9,851 nt of DNA from Candidatus Neomicrothrix sp. UBA6944 (GCA_002448715.1 DJZU01000094.1:1-9851); one strand, 5' to 3'. Shown: positions 1 through 5,475, counted from the stretch's first letter. The notes: generated by a model not told the origin, from the sequence alone. Translations and numbers: made by a program.

Positions 1-156
1 CGGAGTTGGCGGTGGATCCGTCTCACTTGATGAAGTTGACACAAGACTCCCTCGTTTGGCTGTGTTGAAGCTTGAATTCTGTTTGAGGATTCGTCAAATG
101 GTTTACTGAAACTGCGGATCAGGCTGTTGGGTTCGCTACGATCAATTCTCTGGTTT
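1..156. other. Left-edge region upstream of tRNA-Cys, no supported gene
   Basis: No gene can be supported here. One plus-strand frame is open from base 2 to a TGA at 107-109 and could be the last 35 codons of a gene entering from the left, but an open stretch of that length is expected by chance and a second frame is open to base 68. A TACGAT hexamer at 137-142 lies 15 bases before the mature tRNA-Cys and is a possible -10 element for the tRNA unit; no matching -35 was found at normal spacing. A TTGACA at 36-41 has no good -10 partner. Confidence 0.3.
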
Positions 157-227
157 GGCGGGGTGGCCGAGTGGTTAGGCAGCGGCCTGCAAAGCCGTGT
201 ACGCCGGTTCGATTCCGGTCCCCGCCT
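157..227 (+). tRNA. tRNA-Cys (anticodon GCA)
   Basis: A complete cloverleaf can be drawn. The acceptor arms GGCGGGG (157-163) and CCCCGCC (220-226) pair over 7 bp. The anticodon loop CTGCAAA is closed by CGGC/GCCG and gives anticodon GCA, which reads Cys codons. The T arm is CCGGTTCGATTCCGG, with the usual TTCGA-type loop. The discriminator base at 227 is T, the identity base expected for cysteine tRNA. The 3' CCA is not encoded and must be added after transcription. It lies 53 bases before tRNA-Val and the two are probably co-transcribed. Confidence 0.97.
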
Positions 228-280
228 CAAGAGCTTGTATAGCTAGCAGTCAGAAATGGCTGATAGGTTACGAGCACCTA

Positions 281-357
281 GGGCGATTGGCGCAGTTGGT
301 TAGCGCGCTTGCATGACACGCAAGAGGTCACAGGTTCAACTCCTGTATCGCCCACCA
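281..357 (+). tRNA. tRNA-Val (anticodon GAC)
   Basis: The acceptor arms GGGCGAT (281-287) and ATCGCCC (347-353) pair over 7 bp, followed by discriminator A and an encoded CCA at 355-357. The anticodon stem CTTGC/GCAAG closes the loop ATGACAC, giving anticodon GAC for valine (GUC/GUU codons). The T arm is CAGGTTCAACTCCTG. Unlike the neighbouring tRNA-Cys, this gene carries its CCA. It should not be read as tRNA-Asp, whose anticodon is GTC. Confidence 0.97.
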
Positions 358-517
358 CCCCGAAACCCTTGAGGGCACTGAGACAACGCTCAGGCGACGA
401 GAGACTAATGCCCGACACCCGTCACGCTGCTGGGCACCTCCTGCAGCGGGAGTGGCGAGGGGCCCTCGTGTCGGTGTCCGCAGCACGCGCGAGAACCTGA
501 CAGACTTGCTGTGCACT
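358..517. other. G+C-rich spacer with inverted repeats between tRNA-Val and the oxygenase
   Basis: This 160-base spacer is visibly richer in G+C than its surroundings. It contains a 7-base perfect inverted repeat CCGACAC (412-418) / GTGTCGG (468-474), enclosing CTCC/GGAG-type pairing near 438-452 and a near-perfect palindrome CGAGGGGCCCTCG at 456-468. It could form an extended stem in the leader of the downstream gene or mark the end of the tRNA transcript, but no T-tract follows, so it is not a standard intrinsic terminator. No -10/-35 pair was recognised for the downstream gene. Confidence 0.35.
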
Positions 518-1441
518 ATGTCAACACAACAAGGCTCCACCCGGTTACCAGTTATTGATGTGGGCCCTTTCTTGTCAGGCGAGAAGGACGCTCTACAAAC
601 AACCGCAGAAGAGCTAAGAGCGGCGCTTGAAGAGGTGGGCTTCCTGTCCATAGTCGGTCACGGCATCGAATGGCAGATAGTCAGTGAGATGTACGGCTGG
701 GCAGCCCGCTACCACGATTTGGATGACGTTGTGAAACTGAACCATGAGATGACTTCTGCCCGCATGGGTTACGTAGGGCTAGGGGGCGCAAAACGAGGAA
801 ATCGTCCTCACGCCCTCAACGCAGCCTTTTTCATGGGACGACCCGGTTCGAAAAGGAACCAGTTCCCCGACGAGGAGGCCCTGCCTGGTTTTAAAGATGC
901 AGCGGAAACCTATTACTGCACCATGGAGACACTCTGTCAGTGCCTTTTGCCGCTTTATGCCATAGCAGCAGACATGTCTGCGAATCATTTCGAAAAGTTC
1001 TTTGACCCTGCTTTAGCAACATTAAGGATGAGTCATTACCCCCCAATCGCACCAGATCCAGATCAGTGGGGAATTGACCCTCACAGTGACGCAGGGTTTA
1101 TGACGTTGCTCCCAACGAACGAAGTAAACGGTCTCGCTATTAAGTCCGACGATGGATGGTTCGCTGTGGAGCAGGAGCCTGAATCATTCGTAGTGAATGC
1201 CGGGGACACACTGAGGACTTGGAGTAATAACCGATTCCGTTCGACTAAACATCGGGCTTTGAATGTCACCGTCGGTGATCGCTACGCTATTCCGTTCTTC
1301 TTCGACCCTCGAGCTGACACAGTGATTGAACCGCTCTCGGGTTGTGTCAACGACCTTCGACCGGTGGCGGTGGAGTCGTACAGATACGGTGAATACCTTC
1401 AGAATTTTATGCGCGACGGCTACATACCCGCGGCGAATTAA
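518..1441 (+). CDS. Isopenicillin N synthase-like 2OG-Fe(II) oxygenase
   Basis: A 307-residue, full-length member of the 2-oxoglutarate- and Fe(II)-dependent dioxygenase superfamily (IPNS/flavonol synthase branch); cytosolic, expected to hydroxylate or desaturate a small substrate that cannot be named here. The N-terminal DIOX_N region begins with the typical LPVIDVGPF (residues 10-18) and contains GFLSIVGHGI. The jelly-roll core carries the iron triad HSD (H189, D191) and H245 in STKHRAL. R255 in GDRYAIPFFFDP is the 2OG-binding arginine, but the RxS serine is alanine (A257). The frame stays open upstream to a GTG at 452, but family proteins begin close to the VIDVGPF strand, so ATG 518 is preferred. 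No Shine-Dalgarno sequence is obvious, leaving the exact start uncertain. It is convergent with the LLM gene, 34 bases apart. Confidence 0.88.
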   Translation: MSTQQGSTRLPVIDVGPFLSGEKDALQTTAEELRAALEEVGFLSIVGHGIEWQIVSEMYGWAARYHDLDDVVKLNHEMTSARMGYVGLGGAKRGNRPHALNAAFFMGRPGSKRNQFPDEEALPGFKDAAETYYCTMETLCQCLLPLYAIAADMSANHFEKFFDPALATLRMSHYPPIAPDPDQWGIDPHSDAGFMTLLPTNEVNGLAIKSDDGWFAVEQEPESFVVNAGDTLRTWSNNRFRSTKHRALNVTVGDRYAIPFFFDPRADTVIEPLSGCVNDLRPVAVESYRYGEYLQNFMRDGYIPAAN

Positions 1442-1462
1442 GAGACGGCAAGGATCAGTCTC
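1442..1462. terminator. Possible weak hairpin between convergent genes
   Basis: A 5-bp inverted repeat GAGAC (1442-1446) / GTCTC (1458-1462) lies directly after the plus-strand stop codon in the 34-base convergent spacer. The 11-base loop and lack of a T-tract make it a weak candidate at best. Confidence 0.2.
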
Positions 1463-1475
1463 AGGCGAATTTGGG

Positions 1476-2333
1476 TTAGTTGTATTGGTCCTTAAACTCA
1501 GAAATTTGATCAAGTTTCGGTATGACTGTGTCTGCTTCAGCTGAGGGCAGGGTGAAAACTATGCGGTTGCATCCAGCTTCAATTAGACCGTCAACGATTT
1601 CTGCTTTGGGTGGTGTCCCAAACTGTCCGAAATCGAAGGACTCTGGGTCACGACCAGCGTCAGCCGCCATTTGTTTGAGAGTAGTGATTTGTTCCGCGAA
1701 GTCGTAGCGGCCACTGATGGGCATAAAGCCATCACAGTATTCGATGATGTCTCTCATAGTTTTAGGCCCAGCAGCTCCACCCAAAATGATTGGCGGATGA
1801 GGCTTCTGAGTGGGTTTAGGCCATTGCCAGCTGGAGCTGAAGTCCACGTGTTCGCCATGAAACTCTGCCTCGTCGTTAGCCCAAAGTTCCTTCATTGCCA
1901 GGATACGTTCACGCATGACGGCGCGACGTTCGGTGAACTGGACACCGTGGTGGTGAAGTTCTTCTTTGTTCCAGCCGTAACCAATCCCGAATAGAAATCG
2001 CCCATTGGTCAACGCGTCAACTGTGGCAACGCTTTTCGCCAACCAAATAGGGTCACGTTGAGGAACCAATGTGATTCCTGTGCCGAGTTTTATTGTGCTT
2101 GTCACTGCGCCTGCCATTCCCAAGGCCACAAATTGATCATGTGTCCGCCAGTATTCCTCTGGCAGCGGTGGTGCTTTGGGGTTGAGGCCCCACGGAGTCT
2201 CGCGGCTGGTTGGGATATGGCTGTGTTCTGGAAACCAAATCGACTCAAACCCTCTGTCCTCAGCTTCTTTAGCAAGAGTCATCGGGTTGATTGCTTTGTC
2301 GGTCGGGAACATGTTTATGCCGAAATCAGTCAT
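1476..2333 (-). CDS. LLM class F420-dependent (luciferase-like) oxidoreductase
   Basis: A 285-residue luciferase-like monooxygenase-fold (TIM barrel) flavin/F420 enzyme, cytosolic. Visible family signatures are the N-terminal strand DFGINMFPTD (3-12), AKEAEDRGFESIWFPEH (21-37), IKLGTGITLVPQRDP (81-95), the helix LAKSVATVDALTNGRFLFGIG (98-118) followed by YGWNKEE, and PPIILGG (180-186) near the phosphate-binding end. Actinobacterial homologues of this shape usually use F420, but FMN cannot be excluded by eye, and the substrate is unknown. The frame is open to 2411, but that extension would run to the edge of a terminator hairpin and lacks family similarity; MTDFGINMF at 2333 fits the family N-terminus. 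There is no Shine-Dalgarno sequence, but a TATGAT box sits six bases before the ATG, suggesting a leaderless transcript separate from the ABM gene. Confidence 0.9.
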   Translation of the reverse strand: MTDFGINMFPTDKAINPMTLAKEAEDRGFESIWFPEHSHIPTSRETPWGLNPKAPPLPEEYWRTHDQFVALGMAGAVTSTIKLGTGITLVPQRDPIWLAKSVATVDALTNGRFLFGIGYGWNKEELHHHGVQFTERRAVMRERILAMKELWANDEAEFHGEHVDFSSSWQWPKPTQKPHPPIILGGAAGPKTMRDIIEYCDGFMPISGRYDFAEQITTLKQMAADAGRDPESFDFGQFGTPPKAEIVDGLIEAGCNRIVFTLPSAEADTVIPKLDQISEFKDQYN

Positions 2334-2336
2334 AAG

Positions 2337-2342
2337 TTGATC
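2337..2342 (-). promoter_or_regulatory. Candidate leaderless -10 box (TATGAT) of the LLM gene
   Basis: On the minus strand TATGAT is followed by CAACTT and then the ATG at 2333. With the usual distance from the -10 box to the transcription start, +1 would be the A of the ATG, giving a leaderless mRNA. This agrees with the absence of a ribosome binding site. No convincing -35 is seen at 16-18 bases upstream. Confidence 0.5.
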
Positions 2343-2417
2343 ATAACCATGTCGAGAAGCCAGGCGCTCTGTTGAATTTGGAAAGCAGCGAATGCTCAAA
2401 GCGATGCACAAAAATGC

Positions 2418-2447
2418 GATGAGCCCTCACGAGGTGGAGGGCTCATC
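2418..2447 (-). terminator. Strong rho-independent terminator downstream of the ABM gene
   Basis: Perfect 11-bp inverted repeat: GATGAGCCCTC (2418-2428) and GAGGGCTCATC (2437-2447) with an 8-base loop. Read on the minus strand, the stem is followed by GC and then ATTTTTG, a short U-tract in the RNA. There is no T-run on the plus-strand side, so it acts for minus-strand transcription coming from ABM, about 75 bases after its stop codon. It insulates ABM/RidA from the LLM gene. Confidence 0.88.
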
Positions 2448-2487
2448 CATCACGAGTCAGTAGGTACCTTCGCAGAGCTACTTCTCA

Positions 2488-2512
2488 AATACCCATCGGA
2501 GTGACGGGTATT
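2488..2512 (-). terminator. Second hairpin immediately 3' of the ABM stop codon
   Basis: A perfect 7-bp inverted repeat AATACCC (2488-2494) / GGGTATT (2506-2512) with an 11-base loop begins 10 bases after the ABM stop codon on the minus strand. Only a weak T-rich stretch follows (minus-strand ATTTGAG), so it may be an auxiliary terminator or an mRNA 3'-end stabiliser in front of the stronger hairpin at 2418-2447. Confidence 0.5.
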
Positions 2513-2521
2513 AATGTTTAG

Positions 2522-2815
2522 TTAGGCGTCGTGGCTATCTAGATAGGTGACCTGAAGATTTCCAGCCAATACCGGAGCGAGCAGCTCTGGGAGTCCTGTG
2601 TCCATCCGCCATTGCAAGTAACTCTGATGGTTTTCTTTGAGCGCGAACTTCTCCCAAAGAACGACAGTATCCGGATTGTTATCGTCGCTATAGACCTCGA
2701 TCGATTCGCAGCCTTCGTAGGCGCGAGTATCGGGAAGAGCTCCGCGGAGGATTTCAATCAATTCGGGCCCCTTGCCCTCTTGGCAGGGGAATACGACGTG
2801 AACGGTTTGAGACAT
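2522..2815 (-). CDS. Antibiotic biosynthesis monooxygenase (ABM) domain protein
   Basis: A 97-residue single-domain protein of the dimeric ferredoxin-like alpha/beta-barrel (ABM) superfamily, cytosolic. The sequence follows the family order: first strand HVVFPC (6-11), helix with GKGPELIEILRGALPDTRAYEGC (14-36), strand ESIEVYSD (37-44), strand DTVVLWEKF (49-57), helix ALKENHQSYLQWRMDTG (58-74) and last strand NLQVTYLD (86-93). Characterised relatives are cofactor-free quinone-forming monooxygenases, heme-degrading enzymes or aldehyde/autoinducer-degrading proteins. The WEK(F/W)..KE.H pattern is the common environmental type with no assigned substrate. The ATG is preceded by AAGGGAG six bases upstream, a good ribosome binding site. 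It lies 129 bases downstream of RidA on the same strand and is followed by two hairpins. Confidence 0.9.
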   Translation of the reverse strand: MSQTVHVVFPCQEGKGPELIEILRGALPDTRAYEGCESIEVYSDDNNPDTVVLWEKFALKENHQSYLQWRMDTGLPELLAPVLAGNLQVTYLDSHDA

Positions 2816-2944
2816 GCTTGACTCCCTTAATGTGTAGTTGTCACCACCTAGGCCGGAAGCTCATCACCTTTAGCTGGCACCGTCAACTTTTCGCCGTTGC
2901 TAGCAATGAAAAACGCAAACGACTCTTAGACGAAAGGAAGATTG
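2816..2944 (-). promoter_or_regulatory. RidA-ABM spacer with a possible ABM promoter and a palindrome
   Basis: This 129-base gap between two same-strand genes contains a minus-strand TTGACG (2881-2886), a fair -35 hexamer, but the matching -10 position (2858-2863) reads only TGAGCT. Just upstream of the -35 is a perfect 10-base palindrome TTGCTAGCAA (2897-2906), a possible operator. Whether ABM has its own promoter or is read through from ridA cannot be settled from the sequence. Confidence 0.3.
2822..2828 (-). promoter_or_regulatory. Ribosome binding site of the ABM gene
   Basis: Minus-strand AAGGGAG, six bases before the ATG at 2815. It fixes the start codon. Confidence 0.75.
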
Positions 2945-3340
2945 CTATCGCCTAGGTGCTGTCGCAGCAATAATCTCGACTTCGATATCGCCGACCACTA
3001 AAGGGGCGCCAACGGTTGTCCGGCATGGGTATGGTGACTCGAATACGTCAAGGAACACCTCGTTCCAAGTAGCGAACTCTGACACATTGGTGAGCTGAGC
3101 GTTGACTTTGACGACGTGATCCAAAGAAAGGCCCATATCTTCGAGCATTAAGCCGAAGTTTTCCAAAGCGACTCTCGCTTGAGTCGCAATGTCGCCTCCT
3201 GTCACTTCGAATGTTTCGAGATTGATAGCGGTCATACCGCTAAAGAAATACAAGTCGCCGACTTGTATTGCTGTGGAGTTCTTGATGTCAAATTGTTCAA
3301 GCGCCGCTGACGCTGAAGGAGATGAATGAATGATGGTCAT
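2945..3340 (-). CDS. RidA family (YjgF/YER057c/UK114) protein
   Basis: A 131-residue Rid-family protein of typical length. RidA proteins form trimers and hydrolyse reactive 2-aminoacrylate and other enamines/imines released by PLP and oxidase enzymes. The key arginine is present as R107 in YPCRTTVG, and E122 in IEVEIIAA lies 15 residues later, as in E. coli RidA (R105, E120). The YFFSGM strand (31-36) corresponds to the usual F.SGQ. The normally conserved tyrosine of the PYSQ segment appears to be asparagine (N21 in IKNSTAIQVG), and the region after the arginine (GAPLVVGD) lacks the canonical LP. The open frame reaches 3571, but only residues from MTIIHSS onward resemble the family. An AGGGT lies seven bases upstream of that ATG. 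Probably a Rid paralogue with narrowed specificity. The gene is divergent from the VOC gene. Confidence 0.9.
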   Translation of the reverse strand: MTIIHSSPSASAALEQFDIKNSTAIQVGDLYFFSGMTAINLETFEVTGGDIATQARVALENFGLMLEDMGLSLDHVVKVNAQLTNVSEFATWNEVFLDVFESPYPCRTTVGAPLVVGDIEVEIIAATAPRR

Positions 3341-3444
3341 GTCGCACACCCTAGGCCCCTGTAAGTTAACGCTTGATCGAGATACTAAATCTTGTAACCG
3401 AAACAATTGCGTCTTGGTGGTGAAACGAAATAGAGGATTGTTTT
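3341..3444. promoter_or_regulatory. Divergent control region between ridA-like and VOC genes
   Basis: This 104-base region must hold promoters for both directions. On the plus strand TTGATC (3373-3378) followed after 16 bases by TAACCG (3395-3400) is only a weak match. On the minus strand an A+T-rich segment around 3383-3392 (TAGTAT-like) could be a -10 for ridA. No inverted repeat strong enough to call an operator was seen. Confidence 0.35.
3431..3437 (+). promoter_or_regulatory. Ribosome binding site of the VOC gene
   Basis: TAGAGGA ends seven bases before GTG 3445, supporting this non-ATG start and the unusual N-terminal extension of the protein. Confidence 0.65.
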
Positions 3445-3951
3445 GTGGCTGAAGAAAAACATGGAGAAGATGTAGACCGAGGTGATGAATGGGAACGGTT
3501 ACGAGCGTCTTACTTGCGCTCAGCGGCGGTCCGGCCAGCCTCTTCGGCGCAGGGAGTCCATCATCTAGCACTTCTGAGTTCTGACGTAGAACGAACTATT
3601 GCGTTCTATCAGGATGTGCTTGAGTTCCCCATGACGGAACTCTTTGAGAACCGCGACTACAGAGGATCAACTCACTTTTTCTTCGATATCGGTAACGGAA
3701 ACGCACTCGCGTTCTTTGATTTTCCAGGTCTGGAATTAGATGCCTACCGAGAGGTGTTGGGGTCTTTGCATCACTTAGCAATTTCGGTTACCCCAGAGAA
3801 GTGGCGCCACCTTCGGAGCAAATTGGAAGACGCGGGCGTTGATATTGTTTTCGAACACAAAGGATCCATTTACTTCAGCGGCCCCGACGGAGAACGACTT
3901 GAACTCCTTGCTGAGCCGTTAGGGGAGATGAGTGGCCGCCCCGTTTTGTGA
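3445..3951 (+). CDS. VOC superfamily (glyoxalase/extradiol-type) metalloenzyme
   Basis: A 168-residue, GTG-initiated protein with one vicinal-oxygen-chelate domain made of two beta-alpha-beta-beta-beta modules. The first module starts with GVHHLALLSSDVERTIAFYQ (37-56) and the second with SLHHLAISV (107-115). The predicted divalent-metal ligands H40, H110 and E153 (in the DGERLELL segment) are all present. Members isomerise, cleave or transfer groups on small oxygenated substrates; this sequence resembles the generic single-domain type rather than a recognisable glyoxalase I or fosfomycin-resistance enzyme. About 35 residues precede the domain, highly charged (MAEEKHGEDVDRGDEWERLR) and not typical of the family, possibly an extra helix. 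The stop TGA directly abuts an ATG of the next frame, and the following gene is probably co-transcribed. Confidence 0.88.
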   Translation: MAEEKHGEDVDRGDEWERLRASYLRSAAVRPASSAQGVHHLALLSSDVERTIAFYQDVLEFPMTELFENRDYRGSTHFFFDIGNGNALAFFDFPGLELDAYREVLGSLHHLAISVTPEKWRHLRSKLEDAGVDIVFEHKGSIYFSGPDGERLELLAEPLGEMSGRPVL

Positions 3952-3980
3952 ATGCTTACCAAGGCCATTTCTTATTACTT

Positions 3981-3987
3981 GGGGGAG
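3981..3987 (+). promoter_or_regulatory. Ribosome binding site choosing the membrane-protein start
   Basis: GGGGGAG lies three bases before ATG 3991. It favours this start over the in-frame ATG at 3952, which abuts the VOC stop and has no such site. Confidence 0.6.
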
Positions 3988-3990
3988 ACA

Positions 3991-4848
3991 ATGACGTTGC
4001 GACGAGTTGCGAGGACGTTCACTGTCATGTCGCTGCTGGTTGTGTTCTATGTATCGCCGTTAGCTGCTCACGACCCTGTGTTCCTGTCTGAAGAACACAG
4101 TTCACCTGAGGTGGGGCCTCTGTTGCCGAATGGCAATATTTCCTTTGCCATGTATGGCCGGCTCCTTTCACCGACAGCGACGCAGGGTTTCCAAGCTGGA
4201 ATGAAGAGTGGCGATACTCTGAATCTTTCGCTTCTGATCCCAGCTGTTTTTCCTGAAACCAGTTTTGAAGTCGGATCGTTACCCAAGGTCGAGGTTGTGC
4301 GTCCAGACGGCACCGCGTATTACCTGAAACCAACGATCCGTGAAATGTTTCACGAACCGTATACCAACACCCGATACCTGAGACTGGGAGATCACCAGGA
4401 AACGGCGCAGCAGGGCAACTACAACTTCGTTGTCTCAGCAGCGAGGCCTGGACGATATGTGGTTTCTATCGGAACCTTAGAACAGTTCGGTACGGAGGTC
4501 ATTCGCTACACCCGTCCATTAATAGTTGGACGAGCAACCCAACCGATTTATGAGTGGTTTGACGACCCGGTCGAACTGGATCAAATGTCTGATGCAGTTG
4601 CTGAAGATGTAGCCGGCGAGGCAGCAACAGAGCCTCTGCTAAAGCGAGACGATTCTGGAATTCAAAATTACGGGTCTTCCGCCATCGAAGAAGTGGAACA
4701 AGCTGCAGATGAAGAGACCTGTGACTGTGGTCGACCGCGACGATGGATAGTTGTCGCATGTGCCGTCGCCGCGCTCCTGGTGGCGCTAGTGGTACTTAAA
4801 GCAAAAAGTCTTCGCTCCGACCGTTACCGCAATGAATTATCGTCTTAA
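3991..4848 (+). CDS. Exported protein with C-terminal membrane anchor, family not recognised
   Basis: I do not recognise the family. Starting at ATG 3991 the product has 285 residues. It has an N-terminal signal peptide (RR at 4-5, hydrophobic core 11-22, probable cleavage after PLAA, residue 26). A mature domain of about 27-185 is rich in beta-strand patterns (GNISFAMYGRL, DTLNLSLLIP, KVEVVRPDGTAYYLKP, GNYNFVVSAARPGRYVVSIG). It is followed by an acidic, low-complexity linker (190-243) and one transmembrane helix (about 252-271, IVVACAVAALLVALVVL), then a short basic tail. It should be anchored with the beta domain outside. A CDC motif (244-246) precedes the helix and could be redox-active or lipid-adjacent. 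The mature N-terminus AHDPVF recalls copper-binding CopC-like proteins, which also begin with His, but no further match is seen. An alternative start at 3952 would lengthen the n-region by 13 residues. Probably translated with the VOC gene. Confidence 0.8.
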   Translation: MTLRRVARTFTVMSLLVVFYVSPLAAHDPVFLSEEHSSPEVGPLLPNGNISFAMYGRLLSPTATQGFQAGMKSGDTLNLSLLIPAVFPETSFEVGSLPKVEVVRPDGTAYYLKPTIREMFHEPYTNTRYLRLGDHQETAQQGNYNFVVSAARPGRYVVSIGTLEQFGTEVIRYTRPLIVGRATQPIYEWFDDPVELDQMSDAVAEDVAGEAATEPLLKRDDSGIQNYGSSAIEEVEQAADEETCDCGRPRRWIVVACAVAALLVALVVLKAKSLRSDRYRNELSS

Positions 4849-5471
4849 TTTTTGGAGCCGGGCATCTGCCCGTCATCGTTGAGATAAATCGAGTTCTTTG
4901 GTTGAGCCAGCAACAATTCCACGGCCGGAACAAACTCGGACAACGGCATTGAGTCGTATTTAGGGTCAAAGGCTGTTTGGTCGAATTCTTGACAGAATTC
5001 GACCGTTAGATCGTAAGCCGGATGGCCCTGGAATTGGTCTCTCATGTTGCGATCTAATCCCAGGTAATGGAAGAAGTTGTATCCCTGAAAGACTCCATGC
5101 TTTTCAACCATCCAGAGGTGCTCTTCCGAAACAAACGGTTTCAGGATGGCTACAGCAATGTCTGGATGATTGTAAGAACCGAGGGTGTCTCCTATGTCAT
5201 GGAGAAGAGCGCACACTACGTATTCATCGGACTTGTTCGCCCGGTAGGCGCGAGTGGCTGTCTGTAGCGAATGCTCGAGTCGATCGACAGCGAACCCGCC
5301 GTGGTCACCTTCAAGAAGTTTGAGATGTTCAAGGACTCTGCTCGCAACGTCCGAAGCCAGATGTTGGTTGTGTGCCGCAATGATTTTCCAATCTGAAGCG
5401 GTTCCCTCAGTCATCGCCCCAAAGGTCGCGGATTGTTCGAGTAGATCTCCAGAGGAGTTAGAAGCGTTCAT
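4845..5471 (-). CDS. HD-domain oxygenase/phosphohydrolase, PhnZ/MIOX-like
   Basis: A 208-residue HD-domain protein. The metal-ligand pattern fits the mixed-valence diiron oxygenase branch (PhnZ, TmpB, myo-inositol oxygenase): H67 in RLEHSLQ, H91-D92 in LLHDIGD, H102 in NHPDIA, H125 in VEKHGVFQGY, and an aspartate in FDPKYDS (D169 or D173). The H67-to-H91 spacing of 24 matches PhnZ H34-H58. Known members use O2 to cleave a C-C or C-P bond next to a hydroxyl; hydrolase activity on phosphoesters is the alternative for HD proteins in general. The residues that in PhnZ form the Tyr24/Glu27 latch, 10 and 7 before the first His, appear here as H57 and F60, so aminophosphonates need not be the substrate. 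AAGAGGG lies four bases before the ATG. The stop shares TTAA with the convergent membrane-protein gene. Confidence 0.83.
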   Translation of the reverse strand: MNASNSSGDLLEQSATFGAMTEGTASDWKIIAAHNQHLASDVASRVLEHLKLLEGDHGGFAVDRLEHSLQTATRAYRANKSDEYVVCALLHDIGDTLGSYNHPDIAVAILKPFVSEEHLWMVEKHGVFQGYNFFHYLGLDRNMRDQFQGHPAYDLTVEFCQEFDQTAFDPKYDSMPLSEFVPAVELLLAQPKNSIYLNDDGQMPGSKN

Positions 5472-5475
5472 TTCG

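Noticed and set aside
281..357. tRNA-Val as the attachment site of an integrated element
   Set aside because: No integrase, no phage or plasmid gene, and no repeat of the tRNA 3' end was seen in the window.
452..517. GTG start at 452 for the IPNS-like oxygenase
   Set aside because: The added residues are arginine-rich translation of G+C-rich spacer; the family begins near LPVIDV.
328..651. Open frame on the minus strand across the tRNA-Val end and the oxygenase start
   Set aside because: It overlaps a tRNA and a well-supported gene, and its translation resembles no protein.
1671..2375. Plus-strand open frames of about 105 codons opposite the LLM gene
   Set aside because: They are antisense to a clear family member and have no ribosome binding sites or recognisable domains.
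2334..2411. N-terminal extension of the LLM oxidoreductase to 2411
   Set aside because: The added residues do not resemble the family N-terminus, and the region holds the candidate promoter and abuts the terminator hairpin.
2847..3356. Repeated CCTAGG sites in the intergenic regions (also near 278)
   Set aside because: Four copies of a six-base site in this length is only slightly above expectation, and flanking bases are not conserved.
3341..3571. N-terminal extension of the Rid protein to a Met at 3571
   Set aside because: It would overlap the start of the divergent VOC gene and has no Rid-family similarity; a Shine-Dalgarno-like AGGGT precedes the ATG at 3340.
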